From: JAJPHW01 sp963771505
GTDB taxonomy: Bacteria > Acidobacteriota > Terriglobia > Terriglobales > Acidobacteriaceae
Assembly (NCBI GenBank): GCA_963771505.1
Contig: CAVYTO010000001.1
Span: forward strand, 930,001-994,000
Direction: 5' to 3'
Length of the DNA stretch: 64,000 bases
Shown: positions 53,009 to 62,581 of the stretch, piece by piece
How the letters are laid out: the number at the start of each line of letters is the position of its first letter
Numbering within the stretch: position 1 is the stretch's first letter
Notes under the pieces: model-generated
Told to the model about the DNA's origin: nothing
The model's input: only the letters and a program-made list of their open reading frames with translations
Database searches by the model: none
Made by a program: the position numbers and the translations under genes

Positions 53009-55111
53009 TTACTCTTCCTCTTCCTTCACCTCGCCGCGCTCGGCTTTGGCCTTGGCTACTACTTTCTCTTGCAGCAACGCCGGCACCACGTCGTAGTGGT
53101 TCATTTCCATGTTGAAGCTGCCGCGGCCTTGCGTCATTGAGGTCAGGTCAACGCCATAAGTCAGCATTTCGGCCATGGGCACTTCGGCTTTGATGATGGT
53201 GTTGCCGCCTTTATTGTCCATGCCCTGGATGCGGCCGCGGCGGCTGTTGAGGTCGCCCATGATGGCGCCGGCGAAATCGTCCGGCACGGTGATTTCGGCG
53301 GCCATGATGGGTTCTAGCAAAGTTGGCTTGGCGGTTTCCATGGCTTTGCGGAAGGCGATGCGCCCGGCCATTTTGAATGACATTTCGTTCGAGTCGACGT
53401 CGTGATAGGAGCCGTCGTACAAGATCACGCGAAAGTCGACAACGGGATATCCCGCCAAAAATCCACGCTGCGAGGTTTCAACAATGCCTTTCTCGATTGC
53501 CGGAATGTAATTCCTGGGAACCGCGCCACCAAAAACATCGTTGACGAATTCAAAACCTCCGCCGCGCGGCAGCGGCTCCATCTTGATTTTGCAATCGCCA
53601 TATTGGCCGTGGCCGCCGGTTTGCTTTTTGTGTTTGCCCTGCACATCGGCTTTGCCGCGAATGGTTTCGCGGTACGGAACTTTCGGAGCTTTCAATACGA
53701 CTTCTGTGTGATAGCGTTTTTTTAATTTCGAGACTACGACTTCAATATGCTGCTGCCCGGTTCCTGCAATCAGAAATTCCTGGGTTTGCGGATCGCGGAA
53801 AAAACGCAGCATCGCGTCTTCCTCCATCAGTTTGTGGACGCCGTTGCCCAGCTTGTCTTCGTCCGCGCGGGTCTTCGGTTCGATGGCGAAGGTGATCGCC
53901 GGTTCCGGCAGCTTCACGCGCGGGTACTGGATGGGAGCTGCTTTATCTCCCAGCGAATCTCCGGTGAGCGTGTCTTTCAGTTTGGCCACAGAGCCGATGT
54001 CGCCTGCATGCAGCTCCGGCACGGGCACTGCGGTCTTGCCCTGCATGATTGAAATATGCGCAAACTTTTCCTGCGAGTTGGTGTGATAGTTCAGGAGCGA
54101 TGAATCGTTTTTCAGCACTCCGGAAAAAACCTTGAAGTAAGAGATTCTTCCAGAGAAAGCGTCAGATACGGTTTTGAAAACATAGATCGATACAGGTTCC
54201 GCGTCGGTTTCGTGGCGCTTTGCGGCTTCCCCGCTGGCGTTGGGTTCGCCTTGCACCCATTCATGCTCGGAAGGTGCGGGCGTGTAATCCACGATGAAGT
54301 CCATCACGCGGTCGGCGCCGATGTTGCCCAGGCCTGAACTAAAAATGACAGGAAATATCTTGTCTTCGCGGATGGCGTTGTGCAGCGCGGGAATCAAATC
54401 CTCTTCCGGGATAGTTCCCTTCTCAAAAAATTCTTCCATCAACGCATCGTTGCCTTCCGCAACAAGTTCGACGAGCATTTCGTGCGCTTCTTTTGCCTTT
54501 GCCGCCATGTCCGGCGGAATTTCGGTTTCCTTGCCTTTGCCATTGCCGCCGAGTTCGTAGGTATAGGCTTTCATGCGGACCAGGTCGACCACGCCGCGAA
54601 AACTTTTTTCTTTGCCGATGGGCATTTCCAAAGGAATTACATCGCGGCCGAAGGCTTTCGTGAGCGATTCGAGAACGCGCTCTGCGTCGGCCCGTTCCCG
54701 ATCCATGCGATTGACGACGATGAGGCGCGGCGTTTTGTATTCCTCGCAATAATTCCAAACGCGCTCGGTGACGACTTCCACTCCGGCTACGCCATCGACG
54801 ACCACAACCGCGGCGTCTACAACCGGCAACGCGAGCTTGGCTTCGTGTACGAACATGTTGAAGCCGGGCGTATCAATCAAATTGATCTTCGTGCCATTCC
54901 ACTCCACGTGCGCCATGCTGGCGCCGATCGACATTTTTCTCGCAATTTCCTCTTCGTCGTAATCGGTGGTTGCCGAGCCGTCGTCAACGCGGCCAGCGCG
55001 CTGAATCGCTCCGGCGGAATACAACATGGCGGACACCAGCGAAGTTTTTCCTGCGTGACCGTGGCCGACAACGGCAATGTTGCGGATATTTTGCCCTGAA
55101 TAGACTTTCAC
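53009..55111 (-). CDS. elongation factor G paralogue (EF-G2-like)
   Basis: A 700-residue translational GTPase. G1 reads GHGHAGKTSL instead of GHVDAGKTT, G3 is DTPGFNMF, G4 is NRMD. Domains II-V follow: VPYRETIRGKADVQGKHKKQ (domain IV), PIMAAEITVPDDFAGAIMGD and the C-terminal MAEMLTYGVDLTSMTQGRG. The replaced G1 and the acidic tail EVKEEEE mark the second EF-G subfamily, often expressed in special conditions. It is not in a str operon, so it is a secondary copy. Confidence 0.93.
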   Translation of the reverse strand: MKVYSGQNIRNIAVVGHGHAGKTSLVSAMLYSAGAIQRAGRVDDGSATTDYDEEEIARKMSIGASMAHVEWNGTKINLIDTPGFNMFVHEAKLALPVVDAAVVVVDGVAGVEVVTERVWNYCEEYKTPRLIVVNRMDRERADAERVLESLTKAFGRDVIPLEMPIGKEKSFRGVVDLVRMKAYTYELGGNGKGKETEIPPDMAAKAKEAHEMLVELVAEGNDALMEEFFEKGTIPEEDLIPALHNAIREDKIFPVIFSSGLGNIGADRVMDFIVDYTPAPSEHEWVQGEPNASGEAAKRHETDAEPVSIYVFKTVSDAFSGRISYFKVFSGVLKNDSSLLNYHTNSQEKFAHISIMQGKTAVPVPELHAGDIGSVAKLKDTLTGDSLGDKAAPIQYPRVKLPEPAITFAIEPKTRADEDKLGNGVHKLMEEDAMLRFFRDPQTQEFLIAGTGQQHIEVVVSKLKKRYHTEVVLKAPKVPYRETIRGKADVQGKHKKQTGGHGQYGDCKIKMEPLPRGGGFEFVNDVFGGAVPRNYIPAIEKGIVETSQRGFLAGYPVVDFRVILYDGSYHDVDSNEMSFKMAGRIAFRKAMETAKPTLLEPIMAAEITVPDDFAGAIMGDLNSRRGRIQGMDNKGGNTIIKAEVPMAEMLTYGVDLTSMTQGRGSFNMEMNHYDVVPALLQEKVVAKAKAERGEVKEEEE

Positions 55112-55333
55112 CGGTGCGCTCCTTGGGGCAGGTGCGGCGACCTCAGTTCAGGTCCGGGGCTCGCTTGAGGAGCTCCGACGGCCTTGCCCGCGAAAACCTC
55201 AGATGCTAACACGCTTCGAGGAAGGATAGAAGCGCGGGCTACGGATTTTCGCAGACGGCGCCATATGCGCCGCAAGCCTAAACGCTTCCTAACTCGCGTG
55301 CCCGTGGCGCCGGTGTATGCTAAACCTTTGACC

Positions 55334-55669
55334 ATGCGCCGGATCGTCGCCCAAATCGCATTATTGGCCTTGATTCTGGGCAGCGTGATTCCGGCTGCGC
55401 TGGCCTTGACAGCGCCGATGTCCCACGCGTGCTGTGCCAGAAAAATACACGGGAAAAGTTCCCATGACAGCGCGGTAAGCGCACCTTCCTGTTGCGAAAA
55501 AATTTGCTGCAAATCGTTGGCAAGAACGCCGGTGGCCTTGTCGCCCACGGCGTTCACCGTGTTCAGCCAGTCCGATCTGGTCGACCGCGTAGTTTCGATT
55601 GATCGCGGTTGCGGAATTGCAACTCGAACTTCCCACCCCGGCCGCGCCCCTCCTGTGTTCACCACCTAG
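55334..55669 (+). CDS. small Cys-rich secreted protein at the start of a copper-type cluster
   Basis: A 111-residue protein taken from MRRIVAQIALLALILGSVIP, a signal peptide. The mature part has SHACCARK, CCEK and ICCKS, followed by a Ser/Thr/Val segment. Three CC pairs and nearby His suggest metal binding. It lies 83 bases before a TonB receptor. A longer start at 55184 overlaps the divergent EF-G gene and is less likely. Confidence 0.7.
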   Translation: MRRIVAQIALLALILGSVIPAALALTAPMSHACCARKIHGKSSHDSAVSAPSCCEKICCKSLARTPVALSPTAFTVFSQSDLVDRVVSIDRGCGIATRTSHPGRAPPVFTT

Positions 55670-55752
55670 TTAGATATCAGTTATCTATTCGGTCTCGCAG
55701 CTATCGCGGCCGGTTGGTGGGCTTTTCTTAACAGAACAATTCAGGGGTTCGC

Positions 55753-58017
55753 ATGCGGATTCGTTTCCTCTCGCTTTGCGGCAGCTGGCTGATTTTGGCC
55801 GTTCTCGCAAACGCAGGCATCGTCGGTTCCATTCGCGGGATTATTCACGATCCTCAGCATCGCCCCATGCAGGGGGCCATGGTGATGCTGAAGTCGCGGA
55901 CATCGGATTGGTCGAATACGGCCTATTCGGATGCGGATGGCCAGTTTCGCCTGCCAGCGGTGCCGCTCGGGGACTACACGGTAACAGTTGTCAGTCCGGG
56001 ATTCGTGCAAACGTCCCAGCACGTGTCGGTGAGTTCGGGGACGGAGCCGGTGGTGCACTTTTTATTGCACGTGGCTACCAGCAACGAGACGGTGAGTGTG
56101 ACGGCGACGCCGGAAGTTGCGCCAGCGGATTCCGTCACCCCAACCACGACCGTGAACCGCGAAGCCATTCAGCGTACGCCCGGAGCGAGCCGCTCAAACA
56201 GTCTCGCGATGATTACGGATTTTGTTCCCGGAGCGTATATCACTCACGATCAGTTGCACATCCGCGGCGGCCATCAGACGAGCTGGCTGATTGATGGCGT
56301 ACCCGTGCCCAATACGAATATCGCGTCCAACCTTGGCGCGCAGTTGGATCCCAAGGACATTGACTACCTCGAGGTGCAGCGCGGCAGTTATGACGCAGAA
56401 TTTGGCGACCGCACTTACGGCGTGTTCAACATCGTTCCGCGCACGGGGTTCGAGCGCAACAATCAGGCTGAGATTGTTTTGAGCGCCGGGAACTTTTTCC
56501 AGACGAACGATCAAATAAATTTTGGCAGCCACACGGAAAGGTTCGCCTATTACGGCAGCGTCAACGCCAATCGCAGCAATTTGGGAATTCAAACCCCGGT
56601 TCCGCAAGTCGCGCATGACGCAGAAAACGGATACGGCGGGTTCGGCTCGCTGATTTTTAACGCCGACCCATCCAATCAATTGCGTCTTGTGAGTTCACTG
56701 CGAAAAGATTATTACCAAATACCGTTCGATCCTTTTCCCAACGACATTGAGAACGATCCGTCCAACGGGCAGTATCCCAGCATCGGACTGCGCGATGGCG
56801 ATCATGAATCGGATGCACTGATTAATTTTTCGTGGGTGCACACTTTCAACGCGCAAGCTTTGCTGACCGTCTCCCCATTTTTCCATCGCAACAGCGCGGA
56901 CTATCAAGGCTCACCTTTGGACGTGCCCTTGTCGACGAGCCAGGACCGCACTTCAACGTACGTGGGCGGTCAGGTAAGTCTCAACGCCACGTTTGCTAGA
57001 AATAATTTACAGGCCGGATCGTACAGTTTTTATCAGCAGGATAGCGAGAACTTTGGCGTGGCCTTCAACGACGGCAGCGGCAAGCCGCCATTTGTGGATC
57101 GCGAGAACCCCAGCGGCAGCCTGCAAGCGCTTTTTCTCGACGACAAATTCAAGCCCGTGCCGTGGCTCACGGTGATGGCGGGCATTCGTCCAACATGGTT
57201 TTCAGGAGGCATCAGCGAGAGTGCAATCAGTCCGCGATTTGGGGCGGCAGTGACGTTGCCTCGATTGAAATGGACTTTCCGCGCCTTCTACGGGCATTAC
57301 TATCAGGCTCCGCCGCTCATCACCGCCTCAGGTCCGCTGGTGGAGTTCGCGCAAAGCAGCAGCCTGGGCTTTATTCCATTGCATGGAGAGCGCGACGAGG
57401 AACATCAGTTTGGGGCGACGATCCCGCTGCGTGGCTGGACGCTCGATGCCGACAACTTCCGCACGAACGTCGTGAATTTTTTCGACCATAATAATATTGG
57501 CGAGTCGAACCTTTTCTTTCCCGTGACGATCAGCCGCGCCACAATTCGTGGATGGGAGGCGACGTTGCGTTCGCCGCGTATCGCGCACAGGGGCCAGTTG
57601 CATTTGGCTTATTCCAATCAAATCGCCGTAGGCGGCGGATCGATCAATGGTGGCCTCACCGACTTCGCCCTGCCCAGCGGATTGTCGCCGCTTGACCATG
57701 ATCAGCGAAACACGCTGAATGTTGGCGGAGACGTCGCCCTTCCCCGACGCAGTTTCGTCTCTACCAACGTCTATTATGGTTCGGGTTTCAGCAATGCTTT
57801 TCCCGGCCAACCGTACCCAGGCAAGTATTTGCCGCAACACACCAGTTTTGATTTGACCCTCGGAAAAGATTTTGGGGAACGGGTTTCAGCTTCGCTCAGC
57901 GCAATCAATGTCGCCAACCGTCGCGTTGAACAGGACAACAGCGTCACGTTCGGCGGTTTTCACTGGAGCGATCCACGGGAGATTTATGTGGAGCTGCGAT
58001 ATCGGTTCCACTACTGA
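55753..58017 (+). CDS. TonB-dependent receptor with carboxypeptidase-regulatory domain
   Basis: A 754-residue outer-membrane receptor. Signal peptide about 1-22. A CarboxypepD_reg-like domain covers about 25-110 (RGIIHDPQHRPMQGAMVMLK, DGQFRLPAVPLGDYTV). The plug is LHIRGGHQTSWLIDGVPV and TYGVFNIVPRTG. A 22-strand barrel follows and ends in aromatic YVELRYRFHY. The barrel is shorter than that of large oligosaccharide receptors. The downstream CusF-like protein and VKOR suggest that copper or a copper chelate is the ligand; that is inference from neighbours. Confidence 0.9.
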   Translation: MRIRFLSLCGSWLILAVLANAGIVGSIRGIIHDPQHRPMQGAMVMLKSRTSDWSNTAYSDADGQFRLPAVPLGDYTVTVVSPGFVQTSQHVSVSSGTEPVVHFLLHVATSNETVSVTATPEVAPADSVTPTTTVNREAIQRTPGASRSNSLAMITDFVPGAYITHDQLHIRGGHQTSWLIDGVPVPNTNIASNLGAQLDPKDIDYLEVQRGSYDAEFGDRTYGVFNIVPRTGFERNNQAEIVLSAGNFFQTNDQINFGSHTERFAYYGSVNANRSNLGIQTPVPQVAHDAENGYGGFGSLIFNADPSNQLRLVSSLRKDYYQIPFDPFPNDIENDPSNGQYPSIGLRDGDHESDALINFSWVHTFNAQALLTVSPFFHRNSADYQGSPLDVPLSTSQDRTSTYVGGQVSLNATFARNNLQAGSYSFYQQDSENFGVAFNDGSGKPPFVDRENPSGSLQALFLDDKFKPVPWLTVMAGIRPTWFSGGISESAISPRFGAAVTLPRLKWTFRAFYGHYYQAPPLITASGPLVEFAQSSSLGFIPLHGERDEEHQFGATIPLRGWTLDADNFRTNVVNFFDHNNIGESNLFFPVTISRATIRGWEATLRSPRIAHRGQLHLAYSNQIAVGGGSINGGLTDFALPSGLSPLDHDQRNTLNVGGDVALPRRSFVSTNVYYGSGFSNAFPGQPYPGKYLPQHTSFDLTLGKDFGERVSASLSAINVANRRVEQDNSVTFGGFHWSDPREIYVELRYRFHY

Positions 58018-58030
58018 GAGGAGATTGCGG

Positions 58031-58363
58031 ATGCGAAGCGCTGCGATTGTGGTGATGATATCAATCTGCATTTTGGTGGGATGTGAATCTCGGCCTCCCG
58101 AAACCCCGGCGCAGCGATATTCATTGACTGGAAAAATCGAGTCCATCGATCGATCGAATCAGACGATTGTTGTGAATGGAGACGCTATTCCAGGCTTCAT
58201 GCCGGCCATGTCCATGCCTTACAAAGTGAAATCGGCCAGCGAGTTCGGGCATCTGGCGCAGGGCGATTCCCTGGCGGCACAAATCGTGAAACAAGGCGAC
58301 GATTACTGGCTGGAGAACGTGAACATAGTGCCTGGTTCGGGAACAACAAAGAATCCGAAGTAA
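58031..58363 (+). CDS. CusF-like copper-binding lipoprotein
   Basis: A 110-residue protein; the ATG at 58031 lies 13 bases after the receptor stop. Lipobox ILVGC puts the lipidated Cys at about residue 18. The domain matches the small copper-binding fold also joined to SCO1: RYSLTGKIESIDRSNQTIVV, PGFMPAMSMPYKV, FGHLAQGDSLAAQIV. The Met pair in MPAMSMPY are the expected metal ligands. It probably holds copper at a membrane near the receptor. Confidence 0.85.
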   Translation: MRSAAIVVMISICILVGCESRPPETPAQRYSLTGKIESIDRSNQTIVVNGDAIPGFMPAMSMPYKVKSASEFGHLAQGDSLAAQIVKQGDDYWLENVNIVPGSGTTKNPK

Positions 58364-58389
58364 AATAAGTTCGTTCACTGGGAGATCGC

Positions 58390-58803
58390 ATGCGGGCTTT
58401 GCTGATAGTTTTGGCGCTACTGGGGATCATCGTTTCTTCGCTGGCCTTGCGGGAGCATTACAACACCGGCGACTCTCCCTGTGACATCAACGCCAAGTGG
58501 GATTGCGGTGTGGTCAACAAGAGCATTTTCGCCATGGTGGGGCCGATTCCGGTGGCTGCGATCGGCATTGCCGGATATCTGTTGCTTGCGGTGTTAGCGT
58601 TTCGGCGAAATTACTTCTTTATGCGCCTCGCTATTCTTTTCGCGCTTGGTTTCTCGCTTTACCTCACCCACATTGAGAAAGATCTGCTGCAAGTCTGGTG
58701 CGTCTACTGCGTCAGTTCGCTCGTCATTATTTCGACGATGACTTTACTGCTGTTTGGCATGCGGTTGGTGCAGATCGGACGCAAGTCGCGAAGGGCCGCC
58801 TAG
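58390..58803 (+). CDS. vitamin K epoxide reductase family protein
   Basis: A 137-residue four-helix membrane protein. The outer cysteine pair is SPCDINAKWDCGVVNKS, and the active-site pair is WCVYCV. VKOR makes disulfide bonds with quinone and reoxidises DsbA-like partners. No thioredoxin domain is fused. It starts 26 bases after the CusF-like gene, so the cluster is one unit. It may oxidise the Cys-rich peptide or the CPQC protein at 40026. Confidence 0.92.
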   Translation: MRALLIVLALLGIIVSSLALREHYNTGDSPCDINAKWDCGVVNKSIFAMVGPIPVAAIGIAGYLLLAVLAFRRNYFFMRLAILFALGFSLYLTHIEKDLLQVWCVYCVSSLVIISTMTLLLFGMRLVQIGRKSRRAA

Positions 58804-58874
58804 CGGGGCGAAGAAACTATAAATTCACTGTTCTTTAATAATTCCCTGCCGTTTTGAGTTTTAAGATTTTTGCC

Positions 58875-59213
58875 ATGCCCAATGACCCACTCTTGCTCGA
58901 AGAAGTGAAGGACGACGCCTCTGGGCGTCGGATTCTTAAGCTCAGCGGGCCCATCACAATTTCAAATTTCTTCGACTTCCAATCGCGGATACGATCGAAC
59001 ACCGATCCGCATTTGATTTTGGATTTGAGCGGTGTTCCCTACATCGATTCGGCGGGAATCGGCGCGCTCGTTGGGGCGCATGTCAATCACAGCAAAGAGG
59101 GGCGAAGTCTGGCGCTGGTTGGGGTGAGCGATCGCGTCCGCAATGCTTTGGCGGTTACTCACGTAGAGCAGTTTTTCCGCTTTTTCGACAATGTAGAAAG
59201 CGCCGCCGCTTAG
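58875..59213 (+). CDS. STAS-domain anti-sigma factor antagonist
   Basis: A 112-residue SpoIIAA-like protein. The phosphoacceptor Ser59 lies in PYIDSAGIGALVGAH. Other segments: RRILKLSGPITISNFFDF and RVRNALAVTHVEQFFRFFD. It would be controlled by an RsbW-like kinase, none of which is in the window. I start at ATG 58875; a TTG at 58854 is possible. Confidence 0.92.
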   Translation: MPNDPLLLEEVKDDASGRRILKLSGPITISNFFDFQSRIRSNTDPHLILDLSGVPYIDSAGIGALVGAHVNHSKEGRSLALVGVSDRVRNALAVTHVEQFFRFFDNVESAAA

Positions 59214-59233
59214 GCGAGCTTTCTTCGCCCGAC

Positions 59234-59542
59234 TTATCCCTTGGTTATTTCTTCCGTACATCCCACTTCGGGGCATGCGTAACGCACCCGGTTGCGTTGC
59301 CGGTCCAGGCTTGAAATAAGCAGAGGACGTCCGTGCCGTTCACATTGCGGCTGATCTTTGGAAATCTGTGCTTCTTGATCACGTATGGGGGTGACATAAC
59401 CCAGGCTTTCGCTGAAGCAGCGCTGGCAAAACTTGTCTGTACAGCGAAAAAACTCCACGGAGTGGCTGAAACTGAATGGCGCCAGGCAGAATTCCATTGT
59501 GCGGAAATGTTTGTCGCACAATGGAAGGATGTCGGTTCGCAT
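59234..59542 (-). CDS. Cys-rich zinc-ribbon-like protein
   Basis: A 102-residue protein with eight cysteines in pairs: CDKHF, FRCTDKFCQRC, CERHGRP and ACPEVGC. The arrangement suggests two zinc sites. The start MRTDILPLC is chosen because it begins just before the first Cys. It converges with the STAS gene. Function unknown. Confidence 0.7.
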   Translation of the reverse strand: MRTDILPLCDKHFRTMEFCLAPFSFSHSVEFFRCTDKFCQRCFSESLGYVTPIRDQEAQISKDQPQCERHGRPLLISSLDRQRNRVRYACPEVGCTEEITKG

Positions 59543-59634
59543 TGCGAAGAGTCTAGCACCGGATGGTCTGAGCATGCGTCAGCGGCGGCGCGATTTTCGT
59601 TGATCGGTACGGCTGGTCTACAATCTGGCGCTTG

Positions 59635-60309
59635 ATGGATTCATCGCGCATTGGTGAGTTGCTGCTGCCGTTCCTGAACGGAACGAAGCCGGACGTGTCG
59701 CTCACGGCGGGACAACTGAGTGACATATCGACCTATATCGATCTGTTGCTGCGATGGAATGCGCGCGTGAATCTCACTGCAATTCGCGAACCTGAAGAAA
59801 TTGTTACCCGCCATTTTGGGGAGTCGCTGTTTGCGGCGCGGCACATTTTAGGCGAGGTAGATCCGGAGGATAAGATCGACCGTTTGATCGATCTCGGATC
59901 CGGCGCGGGCTTTCCCGGCTTGCCAATCAAGATATGGGCTCCGCAATTGGCAGTTACGCTGATCGAATCGAATCACAAGAAGGTGGCGTTTCTCCGCGAA
60001 GTGATTCGCGCCTTGAAGATGAGTAACGTCGATGTCTTTGACGGACGGGCGGAGAGATTCCCTGCCGCAGCGAATGCGAATACGGCGGTGGTGATGCGGG
60101 CAGTCGAGAATTTCAGGGCCGCGCTGGCGAGTGCAGTGACGTTGGCAGGCGACCGTGGACGCGTTGCCCTGCTGATCGGCAAAGATCAGATTGAGGTCGC
60201 AGGCGAGTCTGGGTCGAGGGTTCAGTGGAATTCGGCAGTGGACGTGCCCCTAAGCCAGTCGCGGGTGCTGTTAACTGGAAAGGTTACCCCGTACTCAACT
60301 AGTAACTAG
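59635..60309 (+). CDS. rsmG: 16S rRNA m7G527 methyltransferase
   Basis: A 225-residue SAM-dependent enzyme. N-terminal LLRWNARVNLTAIREPEEIV, SAM site LIDLGSGAGFPGLPIKIWAP and TLIESNHKKVAFLREV. rsmG is often near mnmG and parAB; here mnmG lies about 16 kb away. The TTG at 59632 precedes the ATG used. No strong ribosome site. Confidence 0.97.
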   Translation: MDSSRIGELLLPFLNGTKPDVSLTAGQLSDISTYIDLLLRWNARVNLTAIREPEEIVTRHFGESLFAARHILGEVDPEDKIDRLIDLGSGAGFPGLPIKIWAPQLAVTLIESNHKKVAFLREVIRALKMSNVDVFDGRAERFPAAANANTAVVMRAVENFRAALASAVTLAGDRGRVALLIGKDQIEVAGESGSRVQWNSAVDVPLSQSRVLLTGKVTPYSTSN

Positions 60310-60410
60310 TGGGAGGAAGCGAGCATTGGTGACCGCAAAAGGAGTCAACCAGCGGCTCTATTTTAGCCGGAAGTGGAATTCGCGAACCTCATTCAGCTCA
60401 AATCTAAAAA

Positions 60411-60426
60411 TGTTCCACGTGGAACA
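60411..60426. promoter_or_regulatory. parS site 1
   Basis: TGTTCCACGTGGAACA is a perfect 16-bp palindrome and a known parS variant (consensus TGTTTCACGTGAAACA). It lies upstream of parA and binds ParB. Confidence 0.93.
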
Positions 60427-60452
60427 CTCAGCAATTCCCTTCCTGGATGTTT

Positions 60453-60468
60453 TGTTCCACGTGGAACA
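60453..60468. promoter_or_regulatory. parS site 2
   Basis: A second identical perfect palindrome begins 42 bases after the first. Two sites are enough to nucleate a ParB complex. Confidence 0.93.
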
Positions 60469-60575
60469 TCTTGACCAGCGAAAAGCCCGAAGTATTAGTT
60501 GCACCATAATCAGTCATTGCAAATGGCGATCGCTTCGATCTATTCTTGCTTCCGACTCTGGTCTCCCAAAAAATC

Positions 60576-61475
60576 ATGGCTCGCGTAATTGCCATTGCCA
60601 ATCAAAAAGGCGGCGTGGGAAAAACCACGACCGCGATCAATCTCGCAGCATCCTGCGCCCATCTTGGGGTGTCAACGCTCCTAATCGATTGCGATCCGCA
60701 GTCGAACGCCAGTAGCGGCTTAGGTCTGGTCAAAGATCCGGAGCGGATGAGCACGTACAACGTCCTTATGGGCGAGTCAACTGCCCACGCGGCCCTTCAG
60801 GAATCGCCGCTCCCCAAACTGAAGCTCATTCCGGCCCACAAAAACCTCATTGGAGCGAATATTGAGCTCGTTGAAGCCGAAAGACGGGAGTTTCGGCTGA
60901 AGGACGCGATTGCCCCGGTGCTGGAGCACTGCCAGGTAGTGATCATCGACTGCCCGCCAGCGCTGGATCTGCTCACTTTGAATGCGCTTGTGGCCACGGA
61001 TGGGGTCCTGATCCCCATGCAGGCTGAGTATTTTGCCTTGGAAGGCGTTTCTGAGCTGCTCGACACGATTGAGCGAATCAAGTCGGCATTGAATCCCGGC
61101 TTGAGCGTTGAGGGGGTCGTCCTGACGATGTTTGACGACCGGACGAATCTGGCCCAGCAGGTGACGGAAGAATTGAAGCGGCATTTTGGGGAAAAGCTTT
61201 ACGCCGCCACGATTCCGCGAAACGTTCGGCTGGCGGAAGCGCCAAGCCACGGGCTTCCGGCGATTCTTTACGATCCGAAGTCGCGCGGAGCGGAAAGCTA
61301 CTTGCAACTGGCACGAGAGGTTTTGGGGCGTTGCATGCCTGAACTCAAACTCGCGGAAACCGTCGTGGAGATGCCGAAGGCGGCACCATCGCCTGAAGAG
61401 AAGAAAGTGGTTAACGCGAGTGGCTGGAAGAAGTGGGTAAAAGGAAAAAGCAAGCTCACGACCATTGACATTTGA
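60576..61475 (+). CDS. parA: ParA chromosome-partitioning ATPase
   Basis: A 299-residue Walker-type ATPase; MARVIAIANQKGGVGKTTTA marks the start. Deviant Walker A KGGVGKTT, Walker A' LLIDCDPQSNASSG and Walker B VVIIDCPPALD. ParA forms a gradient over the nucleoid that moves ParB-parS complexes. The last 40 residues are a variable Lys/Pro/Glu tail. It ends 18 bases before parB. Confidence 0.97.
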   Translation: MARVIAIANQKGGVGKTTTAINLAASCAHLGVSTLLIDCDPQSNASSGLGLVKDPERMSTYNVLMGESTAHAALQESPLPKLKLIPAHKNLIGANIELVEAERREFRLKDAIAPVLEHCQVVIIDCPPALDLLTLNALVATDGVLIPMQAEYFALEGVSELLDTIERIKSALNPGLSVEGVVLTMFDDRTNLAQQVTEELKRHFGEKLYAATIPRNVRLAEAPSHGLPAILYDPKSRGAESYLQLAREVLGRCMPELKLAETVVEMPKAAPSPEEKKVVNASGWKKWVKGKSKLTTIDI

Positions 61476-61493
61476 ATTGAGGAGTTGGCATAA

Positions 61494-62474
61494 ATGACAA
61501 CAATTGTGGAGAAATCCGCGCACGACAAGTCACCGGATAAGCGCCGCGCTCTAGGACGCGGGTTAGATTCGCTTTTGCCGAGCGGACCTCGTGCCATGAT
61601 GCCGCCACCAGTTGTCGCGCCGGCTCAGGACGGGCGCGGGAACACTTCGGCGGAAACGCAGGTCCGAACGCCGGAAAGCGATGGCGTTGCGCAGATCAAG
61701 CTTGACGAGATCGAAGAAAATCCGTTCCAGACGCGCAAACTTTTCGACGAAAGTGCGCTAAGAGAACTAGCCGAATCCATCCGAATCAGCGGCGTGGTGC
61801 AGCCAATCGTTGTGCGTCCCAGGCCGAACGGCCGCTTTGCGCTGATTTTGGGAGAGCGGCGGTGCCGGGCGTCCAGGCTGGCGGGGAAGACGACGATCCC
61901 GGCGATTATTCGCAAGGTTTCCGATCAACAAGCCGCCGAAATGACGATCGTCGAAAACCTTCAGCGGCAGGACCTGAGCTGCCTCGAGCAAGCTGAAGGC
62001 TTCGCGAGGCTGAGCCGAGATTTTGGACTGACGCAGGAACAAATCGGCCAGCGCATGGGAGTATCGCGAGAATCGGTGGCGAACTACCTGCGAATTTTAA
62101 AGCTTCCGGCCTCGGTCCACGCGTACATGACCAACGGTCAAATTGGATTTAGTGAAGCGCGAGTACTCCTGCAACTGCCGACAATGGAGGCTATGGCGAA
62201 GGCCGCAGATAAGGCCGTCAGCAATGGAATGTCAGTCGCCCGGCTGAAGGAGTACGTAGACAATCTCAACCTGGGCTCGAACGCTCCGGAGCGGACAGCG
62301 CAAGTAAAGGCGGTCGATCCGAACGTGCGCGAAGCGCAGTCGGAACTCGAACGCAGCCTCGGCTTGCGGGTGAGGATCGCCGACCGGAACGGTAGAGGCA
62401 GGATCGTGATCGAATACGCGAACATTGACGATTTTGACCGGGTGATTGAATCGCTCAAAGGCAAAGCCAGTTAG
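61494..62474 (+). CDS. parB: ParB chromosome-partitioning protein
   Basis: A 326-residue CTPase and DNA-binding protein. After a variable N-terminus (RRALGRGLDSLLPSG), the ParB/Srx CTP site is GERRCRASRLAG; the HTH is LTQEQIGQRMGVSRESVANYL, and the dimerisation tail ends RGRIVIEYANIDDFDRVIE. It spreads from the parS sites upstream of parA. Confidence 0.97.
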   Translation: MTTIVEKSAHDKSPDKRRALGRGLDSLLPSGPRAMMPPPVVAPAQDGRGNTSAETQVRTPESDGVAQIKLDEIEENPFQTRKLFDESALRELAESIRISGVVQPIVVRPRPNGRFALILGERRCRASRLAGKTTIPAIIRKVSDQQAAEMTIVENLQRQDLSCLEQAEGFARLSRDFGLTQEQIGQRMGVSRESVANYLRILKLPASVHAYMTNGQIGFSEARVLLQLPTMEAMAKAADKAVSNGMSVARLKEYVDNLNLGSNAPERTAQVKAVDPNVREAQSELERSLGLRVRIADRNGRGRIVIEYANIDDFDRVIESLKGKAS

Positions 62475-62581
62475 CCGGAATCAGCGTAGCTACGAGCCTC
62501 AACGGCTAACAAGTGGGAAACATTTAAATCTTCACGTTGCTAGCAGAAGGGTTAACGTCGATTTCGACAGGGAAGTGGGGT

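Noticed and set aside
60310..60545. DnaA-box cluster near parAB
   Set aside because: The palindromes here are parS sites; no TTATCCACA-type boxes were seen.
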